Shown in pieces: positions 23,276-32,057 of a stretch of DNA of 33,361 bases (position 1 is the first letter of the stretch; every line of letters begins with the position of its first letter). The position numbers and the translations under genes were made by a program. The notes beneath the pieces were generated by a model, which did not search any database, was not told the origin of the DNA, and was given only the letters and a program-made list of their open reading frames with translations. Origin of the DNA: Betaproteobacteria bacterium (GTDB taxonomy: Bacteria > Pseudomonadota > Gammaproteobacteria > Burkholderiales > SG8-41); the NCBI GenBank assembly GCA_025356695.1, contig JANXSE010000270.1, forward strand, positions 1-33,361, written 5' to 3'.

Positions 23276-24226
23276 TCAGCGGATCAGACCGAGCGCCAGC
23301 GTCAATGGCAGCGTGAGCCAGAACAGAATTGTACTCCAGCCGATCAGCAGCGCCGCCGCTGCGCTGTCGAGACGAAAACGTTCGGCCAGCAACAACACTG
23401 TCATCATTGCCGGCGTCGTCGCCTCGATCGATGCGGCGAAGTGCGCCTCACCCAAGGGCTCGAACAGCAGGCGCGCAGCGATCGCCACCACCAGCGGTGC
23501 GAACAGCAGCTTGACGCCGGCGGCCGCCAGAATTTCGGGGCGCGGCGTCAGGTTGCGCCACGGGATCGTCATGCCGAGTACGAACAGCACGATCGGGATC
23601 GTCGCCTGCCCGATCATCTGGGCGGCGTTAACCAGCGGCGCATAGGCGAGCCCGGTGTACTGCAGCAGGAGTCCGATGCCGAACGCCCACAGCAGCGGGA
23701 TCGAAAATACCACGCGCCACACCGGCGGATAGGATTCCGCGCTGCCGTGCGATCCGAGGCGCGTCGCAATCAACACCCCTAGCGTCCAGACGAAAGGCAT
23801 AGTCATCAGCATGTCGTTGAACACCGCATAACGCACCGCATCGCGGCCGAAGAAAAACATCAGCACCGGTGCGCCGAGATTAAAGGTGTTGCCCCACATG
23901 CCGCCGATCATCAGGGCAGCGCGTGTCGGGTCGGTCAGGCCGCGACCGAGCGGTGACAGGTAGAGCAGAATATAGAGGACAACGCCCGCGCCCAGCGTGC
24001 CCAAGCCGACCAGCAGCGGCACCGCCAGCAGATCGGTGGTGATGCGGGTGCTCGCCCCCACCGCAAACAGAATGCACGGAAAAAACAGATAGAGCACCAG
24101 ACGGTTCAGCTGCGAGCGCATCGCTTCGGCGTCGGTATCGGGAAAGAGTAGCGGCCATAATGCGCCGGCGCCAACCAGCAGCGACAGCGGCAACATGACC
24201 TCGATCATCAAATGAAGCAGTTGCAT
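23276..24226 (-). CDS. AEC-family transporter (auxin efflux carrier type)
   Basis: A 316-residue inner-membrane carrier with about ten hydrophobic helices in two halves. The start ATG 24226 has AGGTG upstream; an in-frame start 27 nt earlier is less likely. Helix-breaking sequences such as GGMWGNTFNLGAPVL and LGMTIPWRNL fit the family, whose bacterial members move malonate, lactate or other small carboxylates (for example MdcF-like and MleP-like proteins), often by proton coupling. It lies 52 bp downstream of the D-glycerate dehydrogenase-like gene on the same strand, so a hydroxyacid or oxoacid is a sensible, unproven cargo. Confidence 0.9.
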   Translation of the reverse strand: MQLLHLMIEVMLPLSLLVGAGALWPLLFPDTDAEAMRSQLNRLVLYLFFPCILFAVGASTRITTDLLAVPLLVGLGTLGAGVVLYILLYLSPLGRGLTDPTRAALMIGGMWGNTFNLGAPVLMFFFGRDAVRYAVFNDMLMTMPFVWTLGVLIATRLGSHGSAESYPPVWRVVFSIPLLWAFGIGLLLQYTGLAYAPLVNAAQMIGQATIPIVLFVLGMTIPWRNLTPRPEILAAAGVKLLFAPLVVAIAARLLFEPLGEAHFAASIEATTPAMMTVLLLAERFRLDSAAAALLIGWSTILFWLTLPLTLALGLIR

Positions 24227-24277
24227 CGGACACCTGCAGAACGGCGCGCACACACGCGCCGCGTACCGGAACGGCGG

Positions 24278-25258
24278 TTAACCGCGTTTGACTTCGGGAT
24301 TGAGCAGATTCGGCGGCACCGCGCCGCTTAACGCGGCCACCGCATTGGCGGCCGCCGTCATCGCCATGGCACGGCGCGTGGTTTCGGTCGAACTGCCGAT
24401 ATGCGGCGAGAGCACCACGTTCTTCAGCGCAAGAAAGTCGGGGTTGAGTTTCGGTTCGTTTTCGAACACGTCGAGCCCCGCGGCGCGGATCGTGCCCGCG
24501 GTCAACGCCTCAATCAGCGCAACATCGTCAACCACGCCGCCGCGCGTCGAATTGATCAGGATCGCCGTGGGCTTCATTCTGGCGAGTTCCTTGGCACCGA
24601 TCAGATGGTGGGTTTCTTTCGAATACGGCATCTGCAGCACGACGAAATCGGCCTGCGCCAGCAGTTCATCCTGCGTGACGTAGACGGCATTCAGTCGCTG
24701 CTCGATGTCGGCGGCGAGGCGTGTGCGGTTGTGATAAATCACGCGCATGTCGAAACCGGCGGCGCGTCTGGCGATCGCCTGGCCGATGCGCCCCATGCCG
24801 ATGATGCCGAGCGTGGCATGATGCACGTCGACACCCAGCCACTGCTTCAATCGCCAGCCGGTCCAGTCGCCGTTGCGGATGTTCGCCTCGACTTCCGTCA
24901 AACGCCGTGCCGTCGCCAGCATCAGCGTCCACGCCAGATCGGCGGTGCTGTCGTCAAGCACACCGGGCGTGTTGGTCACCATGATGCCGCGCGCCGAACA
25001 CGCGGCGATGTCGATGTTGTTGTAACCGACCGCGATGTTCGCCACCACCTTCAAATGCGGGCACTGCGCGATCAGCCCGCCGTCGACCTTGTCGGTCAGC
25101 GAGCACATCAGCGCCTGCGCGTCTTTGAGGCGTTGCGCAATCTGCGCAGCTGTCAGCGGCACGTCGGCCTGATTGGCCTCGACCTCGCAATGGCCGCCGA
25201 GAAAAGCGATGGTTTCGTCGAATACTTCGCGTGTAACAACAATGCGGGGCTTGGCCAT
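24278..25258 (-). CDS. D-glycerate dehydrogenase / hydroxypyruvate reductase-like 2-hydroxyacid dehydrogenase
   Basis: A 326-residue NAD(P)-dependent enzyme of the GyaR/GRHPR group. Motifs are VANIAVGYNNIDI (72-84), GVLDDSTADLAWTLMLA, Rossmann GMGRIG (154-159), catalytic Arg239 (NSTRGGVVDD), Glu268 (DVFENEP) and His286 (LSPHIGS). It probably reduces hydroxypyruvate and glyoxylate to D-glycerate and glycolate. It differs clearly from the 8244-9224 paralogue, which lacks the VGYNNID element. It stands between the MFS gene (58 bp upstream) and the AEC carrier (52 bp downstream), in a long run of same-strand catabolic and transport genes. Confidence 0.93.
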   Translation of the reverse strand: MAKPRIVVTREVFDETIAFLGGHCEVEANQADVPLTAAQIAQRLKDAQALMCSLTDKVDGGLIAQCPHLKVVANIAVGYNNIDIAACSARGIMVTNTPGVLDDSTADLAWTLMLATARRLTEVEANIRNGDWTGWRLKQWLGVDVHHATLGIIGMGRIGQAIARRAAGFDMRVIYHNRTRLAADIEQRLNAVYVTQDELLAQADFVVLQMPYSKETHHLIGAKELARMKPTAILINSTRGGVVDDVALIEALTAGTIRAAGLDVFENEPKLNPDFLALKNVVLSPHIGSSTETTRRAMAMTAAANAVAALSGAVPPNLLNPEVKRG

Positions 25259-25316
25259 ATCAGCTCTTCATGCAGAGGGTTGGTCGGGGCGCGGCATTAT
25301 CGCATGCGGCGCGAAT

Positions 25317-26633
25317 TCAACTCTGCGCCGTGGCAGCGGGCCGCCATACATTGCGGCAGTGCGTTTCTGTCAGCCGCGTCGCCGCCACGATGGCGATCAG
25401 CATCCAGCCGACGATGACGCCGATGCCTAGCCAGTAGGCGTCGCCACTGCCACCTTCGACAATGCCGGCGCCGTGATCAACGACCCAGCCCACCAGCGGC
25501 TGCAATACACCCGAGGCGGCGAAACCGCCGATGTTGACGATGGAAATCGCCATGCCGGCGCATTCCGGCGGATTCACTTCCTTCGCCACCGACCATGCGA
25601 GCGTGAAGCCCGGGCCGGCCACACCGGCCAGCACCGCGGCAAACACAAACCAGCCGGTGGCACCGCTAGGTGCAATGAGCCAGATCACGCCGCTCGCAAA
25701 AAACGCGATGCTGCAGGCGAACGTGATTGGACGCCGCGCACGCACGCGGTCCGACAACCAGCCGATCAGCGGTACCGAGCAGGCGAAGGCAATCAGCGTG
25801 ATTGCCGGAAAACTGCCGGCCTCGACCTGCGTCATGCCGTGCTTGTGCACGAGGTAAGGCGCGGTCCACAGGCTGACCAGCGTCATGAAGGCGCCCGACA
25901 TGCTGAAGGTCAGCCAGAACGGCGGCCAGGTCGCCGGATTCAGCGCTACCGCTTTCAGGGCGCTGCGCCATTCGCCGGCGGCGACGCGTTTGACCTGCGG
26001 CGCCGGCGCATCGCGCACGAAGAGGGCGATCGCCGCCGCCAGCACGATGGAGACCGCGCCAACCGCAATGAACACATGGCGCCACGGCATCTGCGTCACC
26101 AGCCACGCCAGCGGCGCCGTTGCCACCAGCGCGCCGAGGATGCCGGAGACGTTCGATATTCCCACCGCAGTGGCAAAGCGTTGCTCCGAAAACCAGTTGG
26201 CGTGCAGTTTAAGCGTGCAGACAAACACGCCCGACACGCCGAGTCCGATCAGCGTGCGCGCGGCGGCGGCCGCCGCAAAACTGCCCGCCATGCCGTAGGC
26301 GAGCGAACCGATGCCCGCCACCGTCATGCCCGCCGCCAGTATGATGCGCGGCCCGATCGTATCGATCATCACGCCCAGCGGCACCTGCGTCAGGCCGTAG
26401 ATATAAAAATACGTCGCGCCGAGCGTACCCAGTGCGGCGGCGCCGATTTCGAATTCACGCTGCAGGTCGCCGGCAATAGCGCCGGTGCACACGCGATGAA
26501 AGAACGACAGAAAAAATGCCGCGCAGCCGAGAAAAAATCCGCTCCAGCGCCACCATGCGAACTTGCGCGCGTCCGCAGAACCGGCAACAGGATCGATCAC
26601 AGGAATAATCACCAAAAACACAGGGCAGCGCAC
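25317..26633 (-). CDS. Major facilitator superfamily transporter
   Basis: A 12-helix carrier of up to 438 residues. The conserved region begins at FAWWRWSGFFLGCAAFF. The cytosolic loop 2-3 motif appears as GVMIDTIGPRIILAAG and its counterpart in the second half as GWLSDRVRARRPIT. The early HRVCTGAIAGDLQREFEIG is typical of MFS members close to sugar-acid or organic-acid carriers. The start is uncertain: the longest frame begins with a GTG at 26633, other GTG codons follow within 40 nt, and no Shine-Dalgarno sequence is clear. It lies 44 bp after dctM, so it may be the last gene of the TRAP operon. The substrate is unknown. Confidence 0.88.
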   Translation of the reverse strand: MRCPVFLVIIPVIDPVAGSADARKFAWWRWSGFFLGCAAFFLSFFHRVCTGAIAGDLQREFEIGAAALGTLGATYFYIYGLTQVPLGVMIDTIGPRIILAAGMTVAGIGSLAYGMAGSFAAAAAARTLIGLGVSGVFVCTLKLHANWFSEQRFATAVGISNVSGILGALVATAPLAWLVTQMPWRHVFIAVGAVSIVLAAAIALFVRDAPAPQVKRVAAGEWRSALKAVALNPATWPPFWLTFSMSGAFMTLVSLWTAPYLVHKHGMTQVEAGSFPAITLIAFACSVPLIGWLSDRVRARRPITFACSIAFFASGVIWLIAPSGATGWFVFAAVLAGVAGPGFTLAWSVAKEVNPPECAGMAISIVNIGGFAASGVLQPLVGWVVDHGAGIVEGGSGDAYWLGIGVIVGWMLIAIVAATRLTETHCRNVWRPAATAQS

Positions 26634-26677
26634 CGCTGCCCCGCTTCAATCCGGTTCAAAATGCGCGGCAATTCGGC

Positions 26678-28555
26678 TCAGCCTCCCGAACCATACAGGT
26701 AGTTCGGCAGCCACAACGTCATACCGGGCCAGATATACATGATCACCATGCACAAAACGACGATCAGCATATAGGGCATCATGCCGGCGAATATCTGGTT
26801 CAGCGTCACATGCGGCGGCGCCACGCCTTTCAGATAGAACGCCGACATTGCCACCGGCGGCGACAGGAATGCTGCCTGCAGGTTGACGAACACCAGTGTT
26901 CCCCAGAGTATCGGGTCGATATGAAAGTGCGTCAGCAACGGCAGGAAAATCGGCACAAAAATGACGATGATCTCGGTCCACTCAAGCGGCCAACCCAGTA
27001 TAAAGATTATGGCCTGCGACAGGATCATGAACTGCATTGGCGTCAGATTGAACGACAGTACCCAGTCCGCCACCAACTGCTGTCCGCCAAGCAGTGCGAA
27101 TACCGCCGAGAACAAAGCCGAGCCGACGAACAGCCAGCACACCATGGCCGTCGTCTTGGCGGTAAGGAACACCGATTCCTTGACTCTTTCCCAGCTTAAC
27201 GTTCTCGCGTGGAACGCCAGGATGAACGCCCCGGCGGCGCCGATTGCGGCCGACTCGGTCGCTGTGGTGATACCGAATAAAATAACTGCCAGTACCACAA
27301 TGGTCAGGATGCCCAGAGGCATCACCGAAGAAATCAGCAGGCGCAACAGTTCAAACTGCTCAGCCTCCATGGTCCAGTAGTACCAGAGGAGCAAAAGCGC
27401 GGTCGCCACTACAATCAGCCAATACCACATGAAGAATTGCGGCGGCGGTCCCGCATCTGCCGCGGCGGGGCCGTCTTTGACCAGATCGGGATCGCCCATC
27501 TCCTGCAGGCCTTCCGGCTCCTTCACCGGTGTTGCATCAGCCGCGGCTTCACTGCTTCCCAGTTCCTGCAATTTCTCTTCAGTACCCTCGGGTTTCTCAG
27601 TGCCCGTCGCGGGCATAGCCGTATTCAGAGACCTCTCGACGACCACCGGGTTCGCCGCCTGCTGGTGAATCACCACATACCACCAGATGCCCCACAGGGT
27701 GACTATCGCGAGCACCAGCGGAAACAGTGCGTTAAGCAGGCTCTTCCACAGGCCAACGTAGGTCAACCGGCGGCCTTCGAATTCAATCGCGAGCGCCTTA
27801 CCAGGCCGAACTAACGCAGCCAATAACGCCGGCAACATCTTGCGCGAATACGCCTGCTGTAACTTGTGCACCCAGTCGGCGATCGGCACTTGCTGCTCCG
27901 ACTCCGGCAACGGTGGCGCGATTTTGGGATTGATCAGCGCCCAGCCGACTATATAAACAAGGTAGAGGAACGCGAGAAAGAAGCCGGGGAACATCGCCGA
28001 GGCATACAGCTTTACCACCGATTGTCCGGCGACCGCCGCATAGACGATGATCATGACCGAAGGTGGAATTAGAATGCCCAGCGTACCGCCCGCAGTGATT
28101 ACCCCGGACGCCAGGCGCACATCGTAGCCGGCCTTCAGCATCGGATTAAATGCGATCACGCCCATCAGCACCACTACCGCCCCGACCAGGCCGCTAGCGA
28201 TGCCCCAGAAAGTGCAGACCACCAGACTGGCAACCGCAAGCGAGGCAGGCACGCGCCGGAACGCGAGCTGAATGCTGTAAAACATCTTGTCCACCAGCGC
28301 GCCGCGTTCCATCACATAACCCATCAGCACGAAGAGAGGGATCGACAGCAGCGTCTCGTTGGTCATCGCGCCGTAGGTACGCTCGACCATCAAATCGAAA
28401 ACCCGATTGTCGAGAAACGGTGCCGATGGGTTGTAGAACGCGATGTAGCCGAAGAACATGCCCAAGCCCATCAGCGTAAAGGCTGTGGGAAAGCCCATCA
28501 TGATCACCACCACGATGAGCCCGAGCATCAGCAGCCCTAATGCGGGATTGCTCAT
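26678..28555 (-). CDS. dctM: TRAP transporter large permease (DctM) with a long central insertion
   Basis: A 625-residue membrane protein, compared with about 425-450 for an ordinary DctM. Residues 1-225 match the first half (GFPTAFTLMGLGMFFGYIAF, PASLAVASLVVCTFWGIASG, GGTLGILIPPSVMIIVYA). Residues from about 410 match the second half (LGILTIVVLAVILFGITTAT, then FILGWPLEWTEIIVIFVPIF). Between them lies an extra 170-185 residues: a hydrophobic helix (about 271-296), a Pro/Glu/Ala-rich charged linker (300-372) with an imperfect repeat (LQELGSSE and LQEMGDPD), and another helix (376-395). The linker probably sits on one side of the membrane between two added helices. It overlaps dctQ by 4 bp (ATGA). 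Function: sodium- or proton-driven uptake of a carboxylate in concert with DctP and DctQ. Confidence 0.92.
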   Translation of the reverse strand: MSNPALGLLMLGLIVVVIMMGFPTAFTLMGLGMFFGYIAFYNPSAPFLDNRVFDLMVERTYGAMTNETLLSIPLFVLMGYVMERGALVDKMFYSIQLAFRRVPASLAVASLVVCTFWGIASGLVGAVVVLMGVIAFNPMLKAGYDVRLASGVITAGGTLGILIPPSVMIIVYAAVAGQSVVKLYASAMFPGFFLAFLYLVYIVGWALINPKIAPPLPESEQQVPIADWVHKLQQAYSRKMLPALLAALVRPGKALAIEFEGRRLTYVGLWKSLLNALFPLVLAIVTLWGIWWYVVIHQQAANPVVVERSLNTAMPATGTEKPEGTEEKLQELGSSEAAADATPVKEPEGLQEMGDPDLVKDGPAAADAGPPPQFFMWYWLIVVATALLLLWYYWTMEAEQFELLRLLISSVMPLGILTIVVLAVILFGITTATESAAIGAAGAFILAFHARTLSWERVKESVFLTAKTTAMVCWLFVGSALFSAVFALLGGQQLVADWVLSFNLTPMQFMILSQAIIFILGWPLEWTEIIVIFVPIFLPLLTHFHIDPILWGTLVFVNLQAAFLSPPVAMSAFYLKGVAPPHVTLNQIFAGMMPYMLIVVLCMVIMYIWPGMTLWLPNYLYGSGG

Positions 28556-29253
28556 TTTTGCTGCCCTGCCGGATGTCGCCCCATCTCTTCGAGCGCGCGC
28601 TCACCAAGGCCGCGCTGATGCGCAGCCTCATCGATAGTATGCACATTATCGATCGCCTGTCTGCGCGTTGCTTCGTCTACGTGCGTACTCTTGGAGAGTT
28701 GTTGCTCGACCACATCAATCTCCTCAACGTCCTTCAGGCGATCCGGCCAATGTCCGGTCTTAAGACAAATGACGCAACGGGCGATCTCCGCCAGCCCTTG
28801 CAGCATCACGAACGCGCCTGCAACAGGGATTACAGTCTTGAAGTAGTAGACCGGGGGACCGTTCGAAGTCACGTTCGAATGTTCGTTGATGCGCCACGAA
28901 TCACCTGCGTATTCGTAACCCGCATAGATCAGCGCGGCGATGCCGGGAATAAAGAACAGGATGTACAGCGCCAGATCAAGACTGGCTTGAGTGCGAGGAC
29001 GCATCGAGCCATAAAGGAAGTCGCCCCTGACGTGCGCGTCCTGCGACAGAGCGTAGGCGCCACAAATCATGAACAGCGTGCCATACATCATGTTGTTGAC
29101 GTCATAAATCCACGCATCAGGCGCATTCAGGAAATAGCGCTTGAATACTTCAATACACACCGCCAGCATAAGCAAGATGATCAGCCAGGCGGCAGCTTTG
29201 CCCGCCCAGGTACTGATGCGGTCGGCCATGTGTAACACGCGCAGTGTGTTCAT
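28552..29253 (-). CDS. dctQ: TRAP transporter small permease (DctQ)
   Basis: A membrane protein of 233 residues from ATG 29253; an in-frame start 36 nt upstream (29289) is possible. Four hydrophobic helices are expected, for example AAAWLIILLMLAVCIEVF near the N-terminus and LDLALYILFFIPGIAALIYA. The sequence NAPDAWIYDVNNMMYGTLFM and SQDAHVRGDFLYGSM match the DctQ core, in which DAHVRGD is a family hallmark. A charged, helical C-terminal tail of about 65 residues extends past the last helix, longer than usual. It overlaps dctM by ATGA. It lies between dctP and dctM, as in a standard TRAP operon. Confidence 0.93.
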   Translation of the reverse strand: MNTLRVLHMADRISTWAGKAAAWLIILLMLAVCIEVFKRYFLNAPDAWIYDVNNMMYGTLFMICGAYALSQDAHVRGDFLYGSMRPRTQASLDLALYILFFIPGIAALIYAGYEYAGDSWRINEHSNVTSNGPPVYYFKTVIPVAGAFVMLQGLAEIARCVICLKTGHWPDRLKDVEEIDVVEQQLSKSTHVDEATRRQAIDNVHTIDEAAHQRGLGERALEEMGRHPAGQQK

Positions 29254-29349
29254 GGGTGGGAATGACTCCAAACCAAAGGTATCTCGCAAAAAAACGAAGC
29301 ACCACCCGAACCCTTCAGCCCGAATGGTGCCCGCAAGTTTTTACCGGTT

Positions 29350-30516
29350 TCAGGCCTTTTTGGCGGGTGCCTTCTTGGCTCCGAAGAAATGGTTCATGGC
29401 CATGCGACGGCTGACGTAGGTATCCTGATCCCATTTCACGGCGCGCTCGGCAAATGCCCTTTGCGACTCGGCGATTTCCTTGAACAGGGGGTTTTCCGCC
29501 GATTTCTTTTCCAGGATCCCCTGCCACAACGTGAGTTGGTCCTGCAGCACCGTATCCGGGGTCTTGTAGAACTTGACCTTGTCCTTGGTCTGCAGCTCGA
29601 TGTAGTCCTTGGAATAACGGTCGATCGCTTTCCAGGACATATCGGCCGACGCCGCCTCCACAGCACCAGCGATGATCGCCTTCATTTTCGCCGGCAGCGC
29701 GTCGTACTTCGGCTTGTTGAACATGATCTCGAACGTCTCTGCACTCTGGTGGTAGCTCTGCAGCATGCACACCTTGGAGACATCGGGGAATCCGAGAATA
29801 CGATCCGAGGTGGCGTTGTTGAATTCCGCCGCATCGAGCAGGCCACGGTCCATTGCCGGCACGATTTCGCCGCCGGGCAGCGCATTGACCGCGGCGCCCA
29901 TCGCGGTAAACAAATCAATCGCCAGGCCGTTGGTGCGGAACTTGAGGCCCTTGAAATCGGAGGACTTGGTGATCGGTTTCTTGAACCATCCCAGCGGCTG
30001 CGTCGCCATCGGGCCGTAGAGGAAAGACTGCACGGTGGTGATACCGATCGAATTGTAGAGCTTGGCGAGCAGTTCCTGACCGCCGCCGTATTTGTGCCAC
30101 GACAGCAGCATGTTGGCGTCCATACCGAAGGCCGGGCCCGAATTCCACAGCGCAAGCGCATTTTGCTTGCCGTAGTGATAACCCAAAACGCCGTGTCCGC
30201 CGTCGAGCGTGCCCTTGGAAACCGCTTCAAGCAGGCCGAACGCCGGCACGACGGCGCCCGCGGGCAAGACGTCGATCTTGAGTTCGCCACCGGTCATGTC
30301 GTTGACCTTCTTGGCGAAGTCGAGCGCGTACTCGTGGAAAATGTCCTTCGACGGCCAGGTGCTCTGCCAGCGCATGCTCGTAACGCCTTGCGCCTTGGAA
30401 ATCATCGGGAAACCGGCAATCGCTGCGCCAGTAGTTGCGGCGGCTGCACCGGTCAAAAACTTGCGACGTGCTGCGACGGTATTGACCTGCTTAACTTCTT
30501 TCTGCTGCTTGCTCAT
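29350..30516 (-). CDS. dctP: TRAP transporter substrate-binding protein (DctP), Tat-type signal
   Basis: A 388-residue periplasmic binding protein. ATG 30516 is preceded by GGAGGAGATCC. The N-terminus carries a twin-arginine signal (AARRKFLTGAAAATTGAAIA) with cleavage near SKAQG, so it is exported folded through Tat. The mature protein has the DctP fold: WQSTWPSKDIFHEYALDFAK, GELKIDVLPAGAVVPAFGLL, LKFRTNGLAIDLFTAMGAAV and LPGGEIVPAMDRGLLDAAEF. The DGGHGVLGYHYGKQNALALW segment and overall length resemble the TakP/mannitol-chloroaromatic subgroup, which often binds 2-oxoacids or lactate. The C-terminus ends in a lysine-rich APAKKA. It is separated from dctQ by about 100 bp (no long gap) and has its own upstream promoter candidate. 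Confidence 0.94.
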   Translation of the reverse strand: MSKQQKEVKQVNTVAARRKFLTGAAAATTGAAIAGFPMISKAQGVTSMRWQSTWPSKDIFHEYALDFAKKVNDMTGGELKIDVLPAGAVVPAFGLLEAVSKGTLDGGHGVLGYHYGKQNALALWNSGPAFGMDANMLLSWHKYGGGQELLAKLYNSIGITTVQSFLYGPMATQPLGWFKKPITKSSDFKGLKFRTNGLAIDLFTAMGAAVNALPGGEIVPAMDRGLLDAAEFNNATSDRILGFPDVSKVCMLQSYHQSAETFEIMFNKPKYDALPAKMKAIIAGAVEAASADMSWKAIDRYSKDYIELQTKDKVKFYKTPDTVLQDQLTLWQGILEKKSAENPLFKEIAESQRAFAERAVKWDQDTYVSRRMAMNHFFGAKKAPAKKA

Positions 30517-30629
30517 CTTGGATCTCCTCCTGGATTGCATGTTTAACTGCAAATCTGTGCACCACAAAACACTTTTATTTTTGGTTTTATTTCAGTGCCT
30601 TAAGGCCTGTCTCCAGCGCTAGGCCGTTC

Positions 30630-30658
30630 ATCCTATACCGCGACCGGCGCAAAATCAA
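30630..30658 (-). promoter_or_regulatory. Candidate promoter for the TRAP operon
   Basis: On the minus strand: TTGATT (30658-30653), a 17-nt spacer, TAGGAT (30635-30630). Each box matches consensus at 4 of 6 positions. It would give a leader of about 105-110 nt before dctP. The rest of the 30517-30795 intergenic region shows an A/T-rich stretch near 30565-30592 and no other clear signal. Confidence 0.4.
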
Positions 30659-30795
30659 GAATCTCCCAAGCAAACCGCAGGTTCATGTAAACGCGTGACG
30701 CGGGGCCACCTGCGTGCGAGCAACGTCATGAGTTAGACTCAGCCGCCTCAAGATCACAATACCCATCAGTCAGCAGGTTAAGACCGGCCGAAAGC

Positions 30796-32028
30796 ATGGA
30801 ACCAGCCGCCACCGTTGAAACCGCCAAACACGTCCTGCATACCTTCGGCATCATCATTCTTGCCGGACTGGCCTGCGGGCTGCTGTCGAGCAGGTTGCGC
30901 ATCCCGGACGTCGCGATTCTGCTGATCGCCGGCATGGCACTCGGCCCCGCCGGCGCAGGTGTTATCTACATACATGCTGACTCGACGCTGAATCAGTTAA
31001 TCCTGATTTTCGGTTCGAGCTACATCCTCTTCGATGGCGGCGCCTCGCTGCGCCTCAAAGTGCTGAAGGAAGTCTGGATCACCATTACGGTCATCTCAAC
31101 GCTGGGGGTCGTCATCACCGCAGCGGTCACCGGTTACGCCGCGCATCTACTGCTCGGCCTGCCGCTGGCGGTGGCGCTGCTGCTCGGCGCCACGCTCGGC
31201 TCGACCGATCCGGCGACCCTGGTGCCCGTCTTCCGGCAGGTCAAGATCCGGGAACGCGTCGCGCAAACGGTGATGAGCGAATCGGCCTTCAACGATGCGA
31301 TTGGTGCCATCATGACCTTCGCCGTGCTCGGCGTGGTCACCGGCAGCGGCGAAATTTCCGTCGGCGGCGCGGTGGGCGACCTGCTCTGGCAGTCGGTCAT
31401 CGGCATCGTCGCCGGCGGCGCACTCGGCTATCTGGCGGCCGTCGTCATTGCCCACGAAAAATTCGATTTTCTCGCCGAATACGCGCCCATCGTTTCACTG
31501 ATGGCGGTCGCCGGCGCCTATCTCACCGCCGACAATCTGCAGGCGAGCGGCTTTATGGCGGTGTTCGCCTTCGGCATCGTGCTCGGCAACAAGGACGCAT
31601 TCGGTTTCGAAGTCGAGCCGGGCGAGGCGAAACAACTCGACGACTTCGTGCAGACCACCGCCTTCCTCATGCGCATGTTCATCTTCATTCTGCTCGGCTC
31701 GCAGGTCGATTTTGCGCTGATCCAACAATACTGGCTGCCTGGACTGCTGGTGGTGACGGTGATGATGCTGGTAGCGCGCCCGCTTGCGGTGTTCGCCTGC
31801 GCCCTGCCCGACCGGCGCGCGCGCTGGAGTTTCAAAGAGATGCTGTTCATGTGCTGGACGCGCGAAACCGGCGTCATACCCGGCGCGCTGGCCGGCATGC
31901 TGCTCGGCATGAAGGCGCCGGGCGCGCAGGTCATCGCCTCGGTCACCTTCATCGCCATCCTGATGACGATATTGGTGCAGGCGACGACCACGCGCTGGCT
32001 GGCGAAAAAACTCGATCTACTGGTCTGA
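30796..32028 (+). CDS. Na+/H+ antiporter, CPA1/NhaP type
   Basis: A 410-residue inner-membrane antiporter with about 12-13 helices. Motifs are LFDGGASLRLKVLKEV (79-94), LGATLGSTDPATLVPVF (130-146) and the ion-site SESAFNDAIGAIMTF (161-175), in which the Asn-Asp pair (166-167) marks electroneutral CPA1 members. CWTRETGVIPGALAGMLLG near residue 355 replaces the usual GLRGAV region. There is no long soluble C-terminal regulatory domain (no TrkA_C or cNMP domain). It is divergent from dctP and would help keep the sodium or proton gradient that TRAP transport uses; that link is inferred from position only. Confidence 0.92.
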   Translation: MEPAATVETAKHVLHTFGIIILAGLACGLLSSRLRIPDVAILLIAGMALGPAGAGVIYIHADSTLNQLILIFGSSYILFDGGASLRLKVLKEVWITITVISTLGVVITAAVTGYAAHLLLGLPLAVALLLGATLGSTDPATLVPVFRQVKIRERVAQTVMSESAFNDAIGAIMTFAVLGVVTGSGEISVGGAVGDLLWQSVIGIVAGGALGYLAAVVIAHEKFDFLAEYAPIVSLMAVAGAYLTADNLQASGFMAVFAFGIVLGNKDAFGFEVEPGEAKQLDDFVQTTAFLMRMFIFILLGSQVDFALIQQYWLPGLLVVTVMMLVARPLAVFACALPDRRARWSFKEMLFMCWTRETGVIPGALAGMLLGMKAPGAQVIASVTFIAILMTILVQATTTRWLAKKLDLLV

Positions 32029-32056
32029 TGCCCGGCGGCTTGCGCCGCGTTCGGCA
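32029..32056. terminator. Possible hairpin terminator between convergent genes
   Basis: TGCC (32029-32032) pairs with GGCA (32053-32056) and the inner GCGGC (32035-32039) pairs with GCCGC (32044-32048) around TTGC, with a small internal loop. It lies right after the antiporter stop, against the end of lutC. No U-tract follows, so strength is doubtful. Confidence 0.35.
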
Positions 32057-32057
32057 T

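Noticed and set aside
25473..26702. A 409-codon plus-strand frame opposite the MFS gene
   Set aside because: It mirrors the transmembrane-coding strand of a clear MFS protein, and its translation is a charged, repetitive shadow without motifs.
29290..29349. A GCACCA...TGGTGC stem between dctP and dctQ, as an mRNA-processing hairpin
   Set aside because: There are only 6 bp around a 20-nt loop with no further pairing, so it is not distinguishable from chance in GC-rich DNA.
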